Both the position numbers and the translations under genes were made by a program. From contig NZ_CP040671.1 in the NCBI RefSeq assembly GCF_008386235.1, positions 1,428,001-1,492,000 of the forward strand: a DNA stretch of 64,000 nt, in the 5' to 3' direction. Position 1 is the first letter of the stretch, and every line of letters begins with the position of its first letter. The DNA comes from Thermosynechococcus sp. CL-1 (GTDB lineage Bacteria > Cyanobacteriota > Cyanobacteriia > Thermosynechococcales > Thermosynechococcaceae). The notes beneath the pieces were generated by a model. The model searched no databases. It was not told where the DNA came from and was given only the letters and a program-made list of their open reading frames with translations. Shown here one piece after another: positions 48,852 through 58,206 of this stretch.

Positions 48852-49673
48852 ATGCCAAAAATTGCTACTTGGAACGTCAACTCAATTCGCACCCGCCTTG
48901 ACCATGTGTGCCACTGGTTAGACACCACTGGAGTGGACTATCTCTGTCTTCAAGAGACCAAAGTCACAGATGCTGAGTTCCCGCGTCAGCCCTTTTTGGC
49001 TCGTGGGTATCAAGTTTATTGTAGTGGCCAAAAGGCCTACAACGGGGTGGCCATTCTCAGTCGTCAGCCCCTTGCGGGCGTAGAAGCAGGCTTTGCCCCC
49101 CAATTACCCAGTCACAGTGAGTTGGATACGCAAAAACGACTGATTCGCGCCCAATTAGCCCCTGATGTCACCTTGGTAAATGTCTATATTCCCAACGGCG
49201 GAGAGTACGACAGTGAGAAATACCACTACAAGCTGCACTGGTTAAAAACCCTCCATGTCTATCTCGAGCAGCTCACTGCCCAAGGGGAGGTGATTCTCTG
49301 TGGTGATTTTAATATTGCCCCAGAAGATAAAGACCTTTTTGATGCCAGCGATCGCGCCACAAAAGTGGGAGCCACCGATGCCGAACGCAACCTGTTAGCG
49401 GCCATTCGCGACCTTGGCTTCCACGATGCCTTTCGCCACTTTACCGAGGCGCCTGGGCACTACTCTTGGTGGGATTATCGCACTAATGCCTTTCGCCGCA
49501 ATCACGGCTGGCGCATTGATCACCTCTACATTACCCCTGGCATCAAAGCCTGTGCCTGCAACTGTTATATTGATACTGCCCCTCGGCGGTTAGCGAAACC
49601 CAGTGACCATGCACCGGTGGTTTTAGAGATTGAAAAGGGGCTGTACAGTGGGCTGGCGCAGCCACTCGGTTAA
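48852..49673 (+). CDS. xth: Exodeoxyribonuclease III (AP endonuclease)
   Basis: This base-excision-repair enzyme cleaves at abasic sites and trims 3' ends. The 273-residue protein has [21 protein letters not shown] (metal Glu), [24 protein letters not shown] and the C-terminal [10 protein letters not shown] with the catalytic Asp-His pair. Its 3' end overlaps surE by 51 bases in convergent orientation. Confidence 0.95.
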   Translation: MPKIATWNVNSIRTRLDHVCHWLDTTGVDYLCLQETKVTDAEFPRQPFLARGYQVYCSGQKAYNGVAILSRQPLAGVEAGFAPQLPSHSELDTQKRLIRAQLAPDVTLVNVYIPNGGEYDSEKYHYKLHWLKTLHVYLEQLTAQGEVILCGDFNIAPEDKDLFDASDRATKVGATDAERNLLAAIRDLGFHDAFRHFTEAPGHYSWWDYRTNAFRRNHGWRIDHLYITPGIKACACNCYIDTAPRRLAKPSDHAPVVLEIEKGLYSGLAQPLG

Positions 49674-50426
49674 ATCCTGAACCCCTTGGCCGTAGGTGAG
49701 ATCAAAGGTCAGCGGTGTGATACTAATCAGATTTTGGGCAATGGCTTCCACATCCGTGGGGGCTTGATTGGGGTCTTGGGGATATTCTTCAACCACTTCA
49801 CCAGCGAGCCAGTAGTAGGTTTTGCCGCGAGGGTCAATGCGCTTCTGGAACAGGTCATGGTAGCGGCGAATCCCCTGTCGTGTAATGACAACGCCAGCAA
49901 TTTCACTGGCAGGCAGAGCCGGCACATTCACATTGAGGAGCATCTTTGGGGGCAGGGGGGCGGTTTCCAGTGCCTTGAGCAGACGACTGGCAAAGTCAGC
50001 GGCTGGCTGAAAGTCATGAACTGTGAAACTGGTGAGGCTAATGGCAATACTGGGAATTCCCTCAATCACCCCCTCCATGGCAGCAGACACCGTGCCGGAG
50101 TAAAGAATATCCGTGCCGAGGTTGGAGCCTTGGTTAATCCCAGAAACGACAAAATCTGGGGGTGCCTCTAGGAGGGCACCAAGGGCGAGTTTGACACAGT
50201 CGGAGGGGGTACCGGAGCAGGCCCACGCCTTAATACTAGGGTGAAAGCGATCGCTAACGACTTCGGCGCGAATCGGATCAAAGACCGTGAGGCTATGCCC
50301 TGTAGCAGAGCGTTCGCGATCCGGACACACAACCACGACTTCATGGCCAGCGATCGCCAGCGTATCTGCCAACGCCCGAATACCGGGGGCAAAGACCCCA
50401 TCATCATTGGCAATGAGTAACCGCAT
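49623..50426 (-). CDS. surE: 5'-nucleotidase SurE
   Basis: SurE is a metal-dependent nucleoside-monophosphate phosphatase linked to stationary-phase survival. The 267-residue protein has the metal Asp pair in [55 protein letters not shown] and a PLTFDLT C terminus. ATG start. Overlaps xth by 51 bases. Confidence 0.96.
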   Translation of the reverse strand: MRLLIANDDGVFAPGIRALADTLAIAGHEVVVVCPDRERSATGHSLTVFDPIRAEVVSDRFHPSIKAWACSGTPSDCVKLALGALLEAPPDFVVSGINQGSNLGTDILYSGTVSAAMEGVIEGIPSIAISLTSFTVHDFQPAADFASRLLKALETAPLPPKMLLNVNVPALPASEIAGVVITRQGIRRYHDLFQKRIDPRGKTYYWLAGEVVEEYPQDPNQAPTDVEAIAQNLISITPLTFDLTYGQGVQDLTEWLRQPTVQPLFNL

Positions 50427-50638
50427 TTCCTGCCCCCTGAATCGTGAAGTATTGGCAAAACATTACAGTTGATTGCAAATCGCAACACCCTCCCTGAGAA
50501 ATGTTAACCTCTAAAAGGGTTAAGTGACGCACCCCACCCTGCCGAACAGTTTGAACGCACCATTCCTGACATGACCGCCTTTAGGGATTGATAGGATCTA
50601 TGGAACGCCTACTGAACCATCAGTTGAAGGAGAACACT

Positions 50639-50836
50639 GTGTCTGTGCATCAAAGTCATCCGTTACTCCGTGAAGACCTCAGCGAATACGTTGCCCATTT
50701 GCAACTGCACATGGCACTCCAAGCGCGCAATTTGGTGCCTGCCCTGAAACACACCAGCGACAGCCGCGAGCAACTTCTCCATCAAACCCAAGCCACCTTT
50801 GAGAAGCACGTCTCCCGTCAAAGCTATATTGGCTAA
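50639..50836 (+). CDS. Small 65-residue protein, unknown function
   Basis: The best start is GTG 50639, with GAAGGAG six bases before it. A TTG (50588) and an ATG (50600) upstream are in frame but have no ribosome site. The protein begins SVHQSHPLLREDLSEYVAHLQ and is rich in His, Gln and Leu. I do not recognise a family; it looks like a small cyanobacterial helical protein. Confidence 0.6.
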   Translation: MSVHQSHPLLREDLSEYVAHLQLHMALQARNLVPALKHTSDSREQLLHQTQATFEKHVSRQSYIG

Positions 50837-50938
50837 AGCAATTTTTCTCTGTGCTCAAAAATTAAAACCTATGATATCTAAGCAGGAGTGATCTTGCTGC
50901 TTTTTGCGTTGGTTAGGGGAGTTGCTCCTCTCACCACT

Positions 50939-50966
50939 TTGAGGAACGATCGCAACAGAGTACACT
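50939..50966 (+). promoter_or_regulatory. Probable promoter of the thioredoxin-like gene
   Basis: TTGAGG (50939-50944) and TACACT (50961-50966) are 16 bases apart. The leader would be about 45 bases to the ATG at 51019. Confidence 0.5.
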
Positions 50967-51018
50967 AGGGACGATATTGCTATTTGTAACACTCTTGCCA
51001 GCGTTCTCAGGAGGTTTT

Positions 51019-51600
51019 ATGGCGCGGACAGAGTCCACGATGCTTGCCCTTGGTACTGTTGCTCCCGATTTTCAGCTGCCCGATGTGGTGAGTGGGCAAA
51101 CGATTTCCCTCAGTAGCTTTGCCGATAAGAAAGCCCTACTGGTGATGTTTATTTGTCGCCACTGCCCCTATGTAAAACACGTCCAAGAGGAATTGGCGAA
51201 GCTGGGGCGCGACTACAAAGACACTGGCCTAGGAATTGTTGCCATTAGTGCCAATGACGCTGCCAACTATCCCGATGATGCCCCAGAGTCCCTGAAGGCG
51301 ATGGCCACTGAACTAGGGTTTACATTTCCGCTTTGTTACGACGAGAGCCAAGAAACGGCCAAGGCTTACACGGCAGCCTGTACACCCGACTTCTTCCTCT
51401 TTGATGGCGATCGCAAGCTTGTGTATCGCGGACAGCTCGATGATAGCCGCCCCCAGAATGGCTTACCGGTGACTGGGAAAGACTTGCGTGCAGCCATTGA
51501 TGCCGTGTTAGCTGGTCAAACCCCCAGCGAGGATCAAAAACCGAGTCTTGGCTGTAATATCAAGTGGAAACCGGGGAATGAACCCGCCTATTACGGCTAA
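51019..51600 (+). CDS. Thioredoxin-like (AhpC/TSA-fold) redox protein
   Basis: About 193 residues. The ATG at 51019 is preceded by CAGGAGG and is preferred over an in-frame ATG 42 bases upstream. Features: VAPDFQLPDVVSG, LLVMFICRHCPYVKHVQEEL (CxxC), GIVAISANDAANYPDDAPESL and the cis-Pro segment ACTPDFFLFDGDRKLVYRGQLDD. It resembles thiol-disulfide oxidoreductases of cyanobacteria rather than classic peroxiredoxins. Partner proteins are unknown. Confidence 0.88.
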   Translation: MARTESTMLALGTVAPDFQLPDVVSGQTISLSSFADKKALLVMFICRHCPYVKHVQEELAKLGRDYKDTGLGIVAISANDAANYPDDAPESLKAMATELGFTFPLCYDESQETAKAYTAACTPDFFLFDGDRKLVYRGQLDDSRPQNGLPVTGKDLRAAIDAVLAGQTPSEDQKPSLGCNIKWKPGNEPAYYG

Positions 51601-51718
51601 TGTTGGAAAGGTAAAGAGAGGGGCACTTTTATTGCCGCTTTTGAGTCGTTAACCTACTGTTATATCAATGCCAATGGGTTTGGCTGTATTGACGCGATTT
51701 GTTTTTTAGGTGTGAGCA

Positions 51719-53752
51719 GTGAATAACCAACTTTTTTCGCCAGTGCGAATGCAGCCAATGGGGGCTGCCCTGAAAACGGTAGCAGTGGCAATGGCAACCG
51801 TGGCGATCGCCCTCGGTCCTTTGAGTCCCAGTCGTGGCCAAGAAGCCCCTCCGCCTGAAAACCAACCTGCGGAAGCTCCAGTATCCCCAACGCCACCAGC
51901 GGTAGAGCCTGCGCCTGAAAGCCCTCCCGCAGCAACCCCAGCACCGCCCACCCCGCCGCCTGTGAGTCAGCCCCCCGCTGATGAACCCCAAGTTCTGATT
52001 GCGGAAGTGGTGGTTGAAGGTGCCACACCCGAACTTGAACAATTGGTGTATCAAGTCATTCGCACTCGCCCTGGCAGTACCACCACCCGCACGCAACTAC
52101 AAGAGGATACCAACGCCATCTTTGCCACGGGCTTTTTTGCTGATGTCAATGCCGTCCCCAGCGATACCCCCCTCGGTGTGCGGATTACATTTGTCGTGCG
52201 CCCCTATCCAGTACTGCGAGCCGTTCAAGTAGCGGGCAATCAGGTACTCACCCCAGAAAAAGTCAACGAGATTTTTGCCCCGCAAATTGGTCGCACGCTC
52301 AACCTCAGAGAGCTACAGTCTGGCATTGAGCAAATCAACCGGTTCTATAGGGACAATGGCTATATCTTGGGGCAGGTGGTTGGCACGCCCCAAGTGGATC
52401 CCGATGGCGTCGTGACGTTGCAGGTGGCTGAAGGGGTGGTTGAAGCGGTCACCTATCGTTTCCTTAATAAAGAAGGAGAGCCGACAAAACAGCGTACCCG
52501 TGACTTTGTGATTAGCCGTGAAATGGACACCCAGCCCGGCGTTGTCCTCAACCAAAATACTGTGCAAGCAGATTTGCGACGCCTCTTTGAACTGGGACTC
52601 TTTGAAGATGTGCAAGTTGCCCTTGAACCGGGTCAAGACCCACGCAAAGTGAACCTAATTCTCAATATCAGAGAGCGCAATACGGGCAGTATTTCCGCTG
52701 GGGCGGGGTATAGTTCCGCTGCAGGGCTATTTGGCACAGTGGCATTCCAACAAAACAACCTCTTTGGTCGCAACTGGAAATTTGGTGTTGAAGCCCAAGG
52801 GGGGACTGAAGGGGAGTTTCTCTTTGACATTAACTTTACCGATCCTTGGATTAAGGGGGATCCCTACCGCACCTCCTATACCGTGAGTGCCTTTAACCGC
52901 CTGACAGTGCCCACCACCTTCACCAATGGCCCAATTGATGTTCGCTTGCCCAATGGTGACTTTCCGCGGATTAACCGCTTGGGGAGTGCCGTCTTCTTTA
53001 CGCGACCCTTTACGAAGGATCGGGATCAGATACGCACCGCTTGGACCGGTTCCTTGGGGCTGCAATATCAGCGGGTTACCTCCCTAGACAGTGGTTTTAG
53101 CCGCTTTAATACGGATGCTTTAGGCAACTGCTTAACCTTTCCAGACAATGGTGTTTGCCGTGGTTTTAATGACCTGTTTACGGTGCAAGCAGCAATTCTG
53201 CGGGACTTGCGTAATGATCCCCTGCGGCCGACGAGTGGCCAAGTGATCCGTTTGGGGGTAGATCAGTCGCTTCCCATTGGGGCGGGCAATATTCTCATGA
53301 ATCGGGTGCGGGGCAGTTATAGCTTCTATATCCCCGTGAAGTTTCTGCGGATTGAGGGGCCACAAACCCTTGCCTTCAATATCCAAGCGGGCAATATTTT
53401 TGGTGATTTGCCCCCCTATGAATCCTTTACGATTGGCGGTGCCAACTCCGTGCGCGGTTGGGAAGAGGGGGCGATCGGCTCCGGGCGCGCCTTTGTGCAA
53501 GGGACAATAGAGTATCGGTTCCCAATTTTTAATATTGTTGGTGGCGCCCTCTTTGTGGATGGAGCCAGTTTGCTCGGCACCCAACGCAGCGTACCCGGTC
53601 AGCCGGGGATTGTGCGCGGTAAACCCGGCGAGGGGCTAGGCTATGGCGGCGGCCTGCGGGTGAATACCCCCCTAGGCAATATCCGCATTGACTTTGGCTG
53701 GAATAATGAAGGGGGCAGCGCCTTCAGCTTTGGCATTGGCGAACGCTTCTAG
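51719..53752 (+). CDS. Omp85/BamA-type outer-membrane assembly protein
   Basis: The 677-residue protein is the cyanobacterial Omp85, a relative of BamA and of chloroplast Toc75. A signal peptide ends near residue 42. A Pro/Ala-rich linker (about 43-87) is followed by three POTRA repeats (about 88-330) and a C-terminal barrel of about 350 residues with NSVRGWEEGAIGSGRAF (the VRGxxxG motif) and a final Phe (IGERF) for outer-membrane insertion. It starts the envelope cluster; lpxC follows after eleven bases. GTG start. Confidence 0.95.
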   Translation: MNNQLFSPVRMQPMGAALKTVAVAMATVAIALGPLSPSRGQEAPPPENQPAEAPVSPTPPAVEPAPESPPAATPAPPTPPPVSQPPADEPQVLIAEVVVEGATPELEQLVYQVIRTRPGSTTTRTQLQEDTNAIFATGFFADVNAVPSDTPLGVRITFVVRPYPVLRAVQVAGNQVLTPEKVNEIFAPQIGRTLNLRELQSGIEQINRFYRDNGYILGQVVGTPQVDPDGVVTLQVAEGVVEAVTYRFLNKEGEPTKQRTRDFVISREMDTQPGVVLNQNTVQADLRRLFELGLFEDVQVALEPGQDPRKVNLILNIRERNTGSISAGAGYSSAAGLFGTVAFQQNNLFGRNWKFGVEAQGGTEGEFLFDINFTDPWIKGDPYRTSYTVSAFNRLTVPTTFTNGPIDVRLPNGDFPRINRLGSAVFFTRPFTKDRDQIRTAWTGSLGLQYQRVTSLDSGFSRFNTDALGNCLTFPDNGVCRGFNDLFTVQAAILRDLRNDPLRPTSGQVIRLGVDQSLPIGAGNILMNRVRGSYSFYIPVKFLRIEGPQTLAFNIQAGNIFGDLPPYESFTIGGANSVRGWEEGAIGSGRAFVQGTIEYRFPIFNIVGGALFVDGASLLGTQRSVPGQPGIVRGKPGEGLGYGGGLRVNTPLGNIRIDFGWNNEGGSAFSFGIGERF

Positions 53753-53763
53753 GAGAAATACCC

Positions 53764-54621
53764 ATGGTAACGACCTCTGTACCAACGGCACCGACTGCAA
53801 CTGCACAGCAAACTCTTGGAAAGGCTGCCCAATGGTCAGGGGTAGGTTTGCATTCTGGTCAATTAGTTGAAGTGACCTTGAAACCCTCACCCGCCAACAC
53901 GGGACGGCACTTTGTGCGCCTTGATCTGGAGGGACAGCCCGTGATTCCTGCTCAGATTGATGCGGTTCAATCCACTCAGTTGGCAACGGAGTTGGTCGCC
54001 AATGGCGCCAGTGTGCGCACGGTTGAACATCTCTTGGCAGCGCTGGCGATCGCTGGTATTGATAATGTCACGATTGAGATCACAGGCGCTGAGGTGCCGG
54101 TGCTCGATGGCTCGGCGCAACCTTGGTTAGAAGGCATTCAAAGGGTCGGTGTTGTCCCTCAGGAGATTCCTCGGCCAGCAGTCATCTTGAAGGAACCTGT
54201 CACCATTTACGAAGGGGCAGCCTTTGTCAGTGCCATTCCTGCTCCTGAGCTGCGCCTCACCTATGGCATTGACTTCCCCTATGCGGCGATTGGTCGCCAG
54301 TGGTGTAGCTTTACCCCTTCAGAACTAGCGGTGGCCGTTGCCCCTGCCCGTACCTTTGGTTTTGCCGAACAAGTGGAGTATCTGCGCAGCCAAGGCCTGA
54401 TTCAGGGGGGCAGTTTAGAGAATGCTCTGGTGTGCAGTGCCAGTGGTTGGGTCAACCCGCCGTTACGCTTTGCCGATGAACCCGTTCGCCACAAGTTACT
54501 CGATCTTTGGGGAGATTTAGCCCTCCTAGGGACACCCCCCATCGCGCATTATGTTGCCTATCGGGCGAGTCATCATCTGCATACCCAATTGGCACGGGCG
54601 ATCGCCCAACAGATGGTTTAG
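53764..54621 (+). CDS. lpxC: UDP-3-O-acyl-N-acetylglucosamine deacetylase
   Basis: LpxC is the committed step of lipid A synthesis. The 285-residue zinc enzyme has the first His in TVEHLLAALAI, VLDGSAQPW, ARTFGFAEQVEYLRSQGLIQGGSLENAL, and the catalytic HKLLDLWGDLALLG (zinc His and Asp). Length is normal. Operon with Omp85 upstream and fabZ downstream. Confidence 0.95.
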   Translation: MVTTSVPTAPTATAQQTLGKAAQWSGVGLHSGQLVEVTLKPSPANTGRHFVRLDLEGQPVIPAQIDAVQSTQLATELVANGASVRTVEHLLAALAIAGIDNVTIEITGAEVPVLDGSAQPWLEGIQRVGVVPQEIPRPAVILKEPVTIYEGAAFVSAIPAPELRLTYGIDFPYAAIGRQWCSFTPSELAVAVAPARTFGFAEQVEYLRSQGLIQGGSLENALVCSASGWVNPPLRFADEPVRHKLLDLWGDLALLGTPPIAHYVAYRASHHLHTQLARAIAQQMV

Positions 54622-54683
54622 TAGAAAACCATTCTCCCCTATGATTTGTGTATATCTTTGATGTGCAGCCGACACCTACCCCT

Positions 54684-55145
54684 ATGCCAACGTTGACTGA
54701 CTCCCCACCGACCACTGTGCTGACGGTTACCGATCTTCAGCAGTTGCTTCCCCACCGCTACCCCTTTTTGCTGGTGGATCGGATCATTGACTATGTGCCA
54801 GAAAAGTATGCCGTGGGGCTGAAAAACGTCACGATCAACGAACCCTTTTTCCAAGGGCACTTTCCCGGTCGCCCAATTATGCCGGGGGTGCTCATTGTGG
54901 AAGCCCTTGCCCAAGTGGGAGGGGTTGTCCTGATGCAGATGAACTGGGCAAAGGATAAGCTTTCTGTGTTTGCGGGCATTGATAAGGTGCGCTTTCGCCG
55001 TCCCGTCGTCCCCGGCGATCAGTTAATCCTGCGGGCCGAGCTTCTTGTTGTCAAGCAGCAGCGCATCGGCAAAATGCAAGGACGGGCTGAGGTGAATGGT
55101 CAATTGGTCTGTGAGGGCGAGATGATGTTCTCGCTGGTGGACTAG
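54684..55145 (+). CDS. fabZ: 3-hydroxyacyl-ACP dehydratase FabZ
   Basis: FabZ dehydrates 3-hydroxyacyl-ACP in fatty-acid synthesis and competes with LpxA for 3-hydroxyacyl-ACP. About 153 residues with [11 protein letters not shown] and the catalytic [26 protein letters not shown] (His and Glu). The start is uncertain: ATG 54684 gives the typical length; an in-frame GTG at 54648 would add twelve residues. Between lpxC and lpxA, as is usual. Confidence 0.95.
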   Translation: MPTLTDSPPTTVLTVTDLQQLLPHRYPFLLVDRIIDYVPEKYAVGLKNVTINEPFFQGHFPGRPIMPGVLIVEALAQVGGVVLMQMNWAKDKLSVFAGIDKVRFRRPVVPGDQLILRAELLVVKQQRIGKMQGRAEVNGQLVCEGEMMFSLVD

Positions 55146-55154
55146 TCACAATCA

Positions 55155-55964
55155 ATGATGCAAACACTGATCCATCCTACTGCTGTCATTCATCCCAGTG
55201 CCGAGCTACATCCCACAGTTCGGGTCGGCCCCTATGCCGTGATTGGTGAACAGGTGCGCGTTGGTGCCCATACCGAAATTGGTGCCCACGTGATTATTGA
55301 AGGGCCAACGGAGGTGGGGGTAGGTAATCGTATCTTTCCGGGAGCGATCATCGGCACGGCTTCTCAGGATCAAAAATATACGGGTGCCAATAGTGCCCTG
55401 CGCATTGGTGACTACAACACGATTCGCGAGTTTGTGACGATTAACCGCGCCAATGGTGAAGGGGATGCCACGATCATTGGTAACCATAATCTACTGCTGG
55501 CCTATGTCCATGTGGCCCATGATTGTGTGATTGAGGATCAGGTGGTAATTACGAATGCGGCCTCGATCGCTGGCCATGTTTGCATTGAATCAAAGGCCCG
55601 CATTGGCGGTATGGTGGGCATTCATCAGTTTGTCCATATTGGTCGCTTGGCAATGGTGGGAGCCATGGCACGGGTAGATCGGGATGTGCCCCCCTATATG
55701 CTGGTGGAAGGTCATCCGGCGCGGGTTCGTGCCCTCAATCAGGTGGGACTGCGGCGGGCAGGCGTCACAGACGCAGAAATGCGCGACCTCAAGGAGGCGT
55801 TTCGGATTCTCTATCGTCGTGAGTTACCTCTTGCCCAGGCGATCGCCCAATTAGCAACCCTACCCCCTTCTGAGTATTTAGAGCATCTACAGCGCTTTTT
55901 AGCCTATGCCCGCGAAGAGGGACGGCGCGGCTTAACCCCCAGTGGCCGGGCGACAACGGATTAA
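55155..55964 (+). CDS. lpxA: UDP-N-acetylglucosamine O-acyltransferase
   Basis: LpxA adds a 3-hydroxyacyl chain to UDP-GlcNAc, the first lipid A reaction. The 269-residue protein is built of hexapeptide repeats (left-handed beta-helix, about 5-190), with the catalytic His in LLAYVHVAHDCVI, MVGIHQFVHIGR and a helical C-terminal domain. Normal length. Confidence 0.96.
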   Translation: MMQTLIHPTAVIHPSAELHPTVRVGPYAVIGEQVRVGAHTEIGAHVIIEGPTEVGVGNRIFPGAIIGTASQDQKYTGANSALRIGDYNTIREFVTINRANGEGDATIIGNHNLLLAYVHVAHDCVIEDQVVITNAASIAGHVCIESKARIGGMVGIHQFVHIGRLAMVGAMARVDRDVPPYMLVEGHPARVRALNQVGLRRAGVTDAEMRDLKEAFRILYRRELPLAQAIAQLATLPPSEYLEHLQRFLAYAREEGRRGLTPSGRATTD

Positions 55965-55991
55965 GTCTCTAGTTGCCACTGACTCAACGCC

Positions 55992-56453
55992 ATGCCTGCT
56001 GTGGTGCTTGTCCATCCCCAAATTCCCCCGAATACAGGCAATATTGCCCGCACCTGTGCTGCTACCCACACACCGCTGCATCTGATTGAACCCTTGGGCT
56101 TTGAACTCAGCGATCGCTACCTCAAGCGAGCTGGTCTTGATTACTGGCCCTATGTCACCTTGCACTGCCACCCCGACTGGCCGACGTTCCTCAAAACCAC
56201 CCATAGCGGGGGGCGTCTGATTGCCTTTGAGCCTTCAGCTCAACAGATTTACTGGGACTTTAGCTTTGCTGAGAGTGATTGGCTGATCTTTGGCAGCGAA
56301 CCCGATGGCATCCCCGCCGAAGTCTTAGCGACCTGTGACGCCTTTTTGAAAATTCCCATGTGGCAGCCGGCGGTGCGCAGTTTGAATCTCTCGGCTTCGG
56401 TGGCGATCGCCCTCATGGAAGTTTACCGCCAACTCTATTCCTCAACTGCTTGA
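55992..56453 (+). CDS. trmL: tRNA (cytidine/uridine(34)-2'-O)-methyltransferase
   Basis: TrmL is a SPOUT methyltransferase of the wobble base of certain tRNA-Leu species. The 153-residue protein has VLVHPQIPPNTGNIARTCAA, FGSEPDGIPAEV and the C-terminal IPMWQPAVRSLNLSASVAIALME. Complete. Its TGA stop overlaps the ATG of the next gene by one base. Confidence 0.93.
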   Translation: MPAVVLVHPQIPPNTGNIARTCAATHTPLHLIEPLGFELSDRYLKRAGLDYWPYVTLHCHPDWPTFLKTTHSGGRLIAFEPSAQQIYWDFSFAESDWLIFGSEPDGIPAEVLATCDAFLKIPMWQPAVRSLNLSASVAIALMEVYRQLYSSTA

Positions 56454-56953
56454 TGACCGAATCACTCCCCCTTGATGATTCCCATATTTTAGACAACGGC
56501 TGTATCTGGTACTTTGCCTACGGCAGCAACCTCTGTACCGCCCAAAAAAAACGTCGCATCGGTACCGTCCTCACTGCTGAAGTTGCTGAACTGCGGGGCT
56601 ATCGCCTTGTGTTCAATAAACGCAGTAATGATGGCACTGGCAAAGCAAATGTTGTCCCTGATCCTCACCCTTCTGTTTGGGGTGTGATTTATCGCTGCAC
56701 AGAAGCAGACATTGAACGCTTAGATTTTTACGAAGGTGTTAAGTGGGGACATTACCGTCATGAATTTGTTAGAGTCATAACGTCCACGGGTCAGGCGATA
56801 ACAGCTCTGACTTATGTGGCAGGGGAGGATTTTATTGATGAAACCCTGTGGCCTTCAGCCGACTATTTAGAGACAATTCTCCAAGGGGCAAAGGAGCATG
56901 GGCTTCCTGTTGAGTATGTTGCTGAGTTGGGGGAGTGGAAAAATCGAATATGA
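56453..56953 (+). CDS. Gamma-glutamylcyclotransferase-fold protein
   Basis: About 166 residues with the GGCT/AIG2 signature WYFAYGSNLC and a nearby RGYRLVFNKRS, then FYEGVKWGHYRHEFVRV and a Glu-rich C terminus. The family cleaves gamma-glutamyl-amine bonds (as in glutathione turnover), but many bacterial members are unassigned. ATG 56453 overlaps the trmL stop, and its own stop overlaps the HlyD-like gene start in ATGA, so the three genes are translationally coupled. Confidence 0.85.
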   Translation: MTESLPLDDSHILDNGCIWYFAYGSNLCTAQKKRRIGTVLTAEVAELRGYRLVFNKRSNDGTGKANVVPDPHPSVWGVIYRCTEADIERLDFYEGVKWGHYRHEFVRVITSTGQAITALTYVAGEDFIDETLWPSADYLETILQGAKEHGLPVEYVAELGEWKNRI

Positions 56954-58203
56954 ATACCTCATCATCTTCCAGTGCAGTTGCCACTAAACCCCCACAAACT
57001 GAGAAACGGCGCCGCATTTTTCGGATAGTGCGGATTGGCTTGGGGGTGACGCTCATTGGCTTAGCTGTGTATGTCCTGTGGTGGCGACAGCGGAATGTGG
57101 TCAGTCGGGTCGGCTACCTCAATGGCACAATTATTACCCTCTATGCCAGAATTCCCGGCACCTTAACCCTAAGGGCACTGCGCCCTGGCGAACTCCTGAG
57201 TGCCGGTACGGAAATTGGGACGATTCGCAACGATCGCAATCCCCAACTGGAAACCGATCGCCAAAATCTAGAAACTCGACTCAATGTCGCCCTTTCCCAG
57301 CAGCAGGGACTGCAACAGAAACGCAACAGCCGTATGGCTCTGATTTCTCAACTCGATCGCTATCAGCAGAGTCAGCAAACCCTTGAAGTTCGCTTTGCCC
57401 AAGAGGCAGTGCAGCGTACCCTAGGCGAACTGCGCCAAGCCCAAGAAGCTCTGGCCATTGCCCGCATTGAAGCCGATCGCTATACCAGCTTAGTGGAAAC
57501 AGGGGCTGTGGCGCGCCAACTCGCCGATGAAGCCGTTTCCCGTGCCAAGCAAGCAGCGAAATTTGTTGAGAGTAAACAGGCCGAACTGCGCCGCCAACAA
57601 ACAGCCCTACAAGCGGCTCGCCAAGGATTGCAACTGGATGCTTCGCGTACTTTTAGCTTTCCCCAAATCCGCCTCATTGATTTAGAAACTGAACTGGTTG
57701 ATATTGATGTTGAACTTTTGGCAGTGGCCACAACGATTGCCGAGTTACGCCGTGAAATTGCCAATATCAAACAGCAACTCTCCCTGCAACGCCTTGCCCC
57801 CGTGAAAGTACCGACGACCGCAGTGGTTTGGTCAGTGATCCACAAAACAGGGGATTTGGGTATTCCCCTGACCGCAGGGGATCCGATCATTAAAATTCTC
57901 GACTGTAGCGATGTTTGGGCAACGGGCTTGGTGGCGGAGCGGGATAATCCTCGCCTGCGGGTGGGTCAGGAAGCAACAGTGCGCTTATTGGATGGGAGCG
58001 ATCGCCGGCTAACGGGGATTGTCCGTGCCATTCGCGGCGGGCCGGGCAAAGTCGAAGTGGGTGAAAATGTGGCTGTGCCCCCTCCCGACTTGGTACGTAA
58101 CGAACTGGCAGTTGACGTTCAACTGAACAACCTACCTGAAGACTTAAGCGCTGAGCGTTTCTGTGGTGTGGGTCAAAGTGTTGAAGTGATCTTTGGAAGC
58201 TAA
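56950..58203 (+). CDS. HlyD-like membrane-fusion protein
   Basis: About 417 residues: a cytoplasmic Ser-rich tail, one membrane helix (about 30-50), the first lipoyl half (VSRVGYLNGTIITLYARIPGTL), a long coiled coil (about 90-270) rich in Gln/Arg/Glu, and the second half with VPTTAVVWSVIHKTGDLGIPLTAGDP. Such proteins sit beside cellulose/exopolysaccharide synthases in several cyanobacteria and may connect them to the outer membrane. The ATG at 56950 lies in an ATGA overlap. The GT2 gene follows after three bases. Confidence 0.85.
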   Translation: MNTSSSSSAVATKPPQTEKRRRIFRIVRIGLGVTLIGLAVYVLWWRQRNVVSRVGYLNGTIITLYARIPGTLTLRALRPGELLSAGTEIGTIRNDRNPQLETDRQNLETRLNVALSQQQGLQQKRNSRMALISQLDRYQQSQQTLEVRFAQEAVQRTLGELRQAQEALAIARIEADRYTSLVETGAVARQLADEAVSRAKQAAKFVESKQAELRRQQTALQAARQGLQLDASRTFSFPQIRLIDLETELVDIDVELLAVATTIAELRREIANIKQQLSLQRLAPVKVPTTAVVWSVIHKTGDLGIPLTAGDPIIKILDCSDVWATGLVAERDNPRLRVGQEATVRLLDGSDRRLTGIVRAIRGGPGKVEVGENVAVPPPDLVRNELAVDVQLNNLPEDLSAERFCGVGQSVEVIFGS

Positions 58204-58206
58204 ATC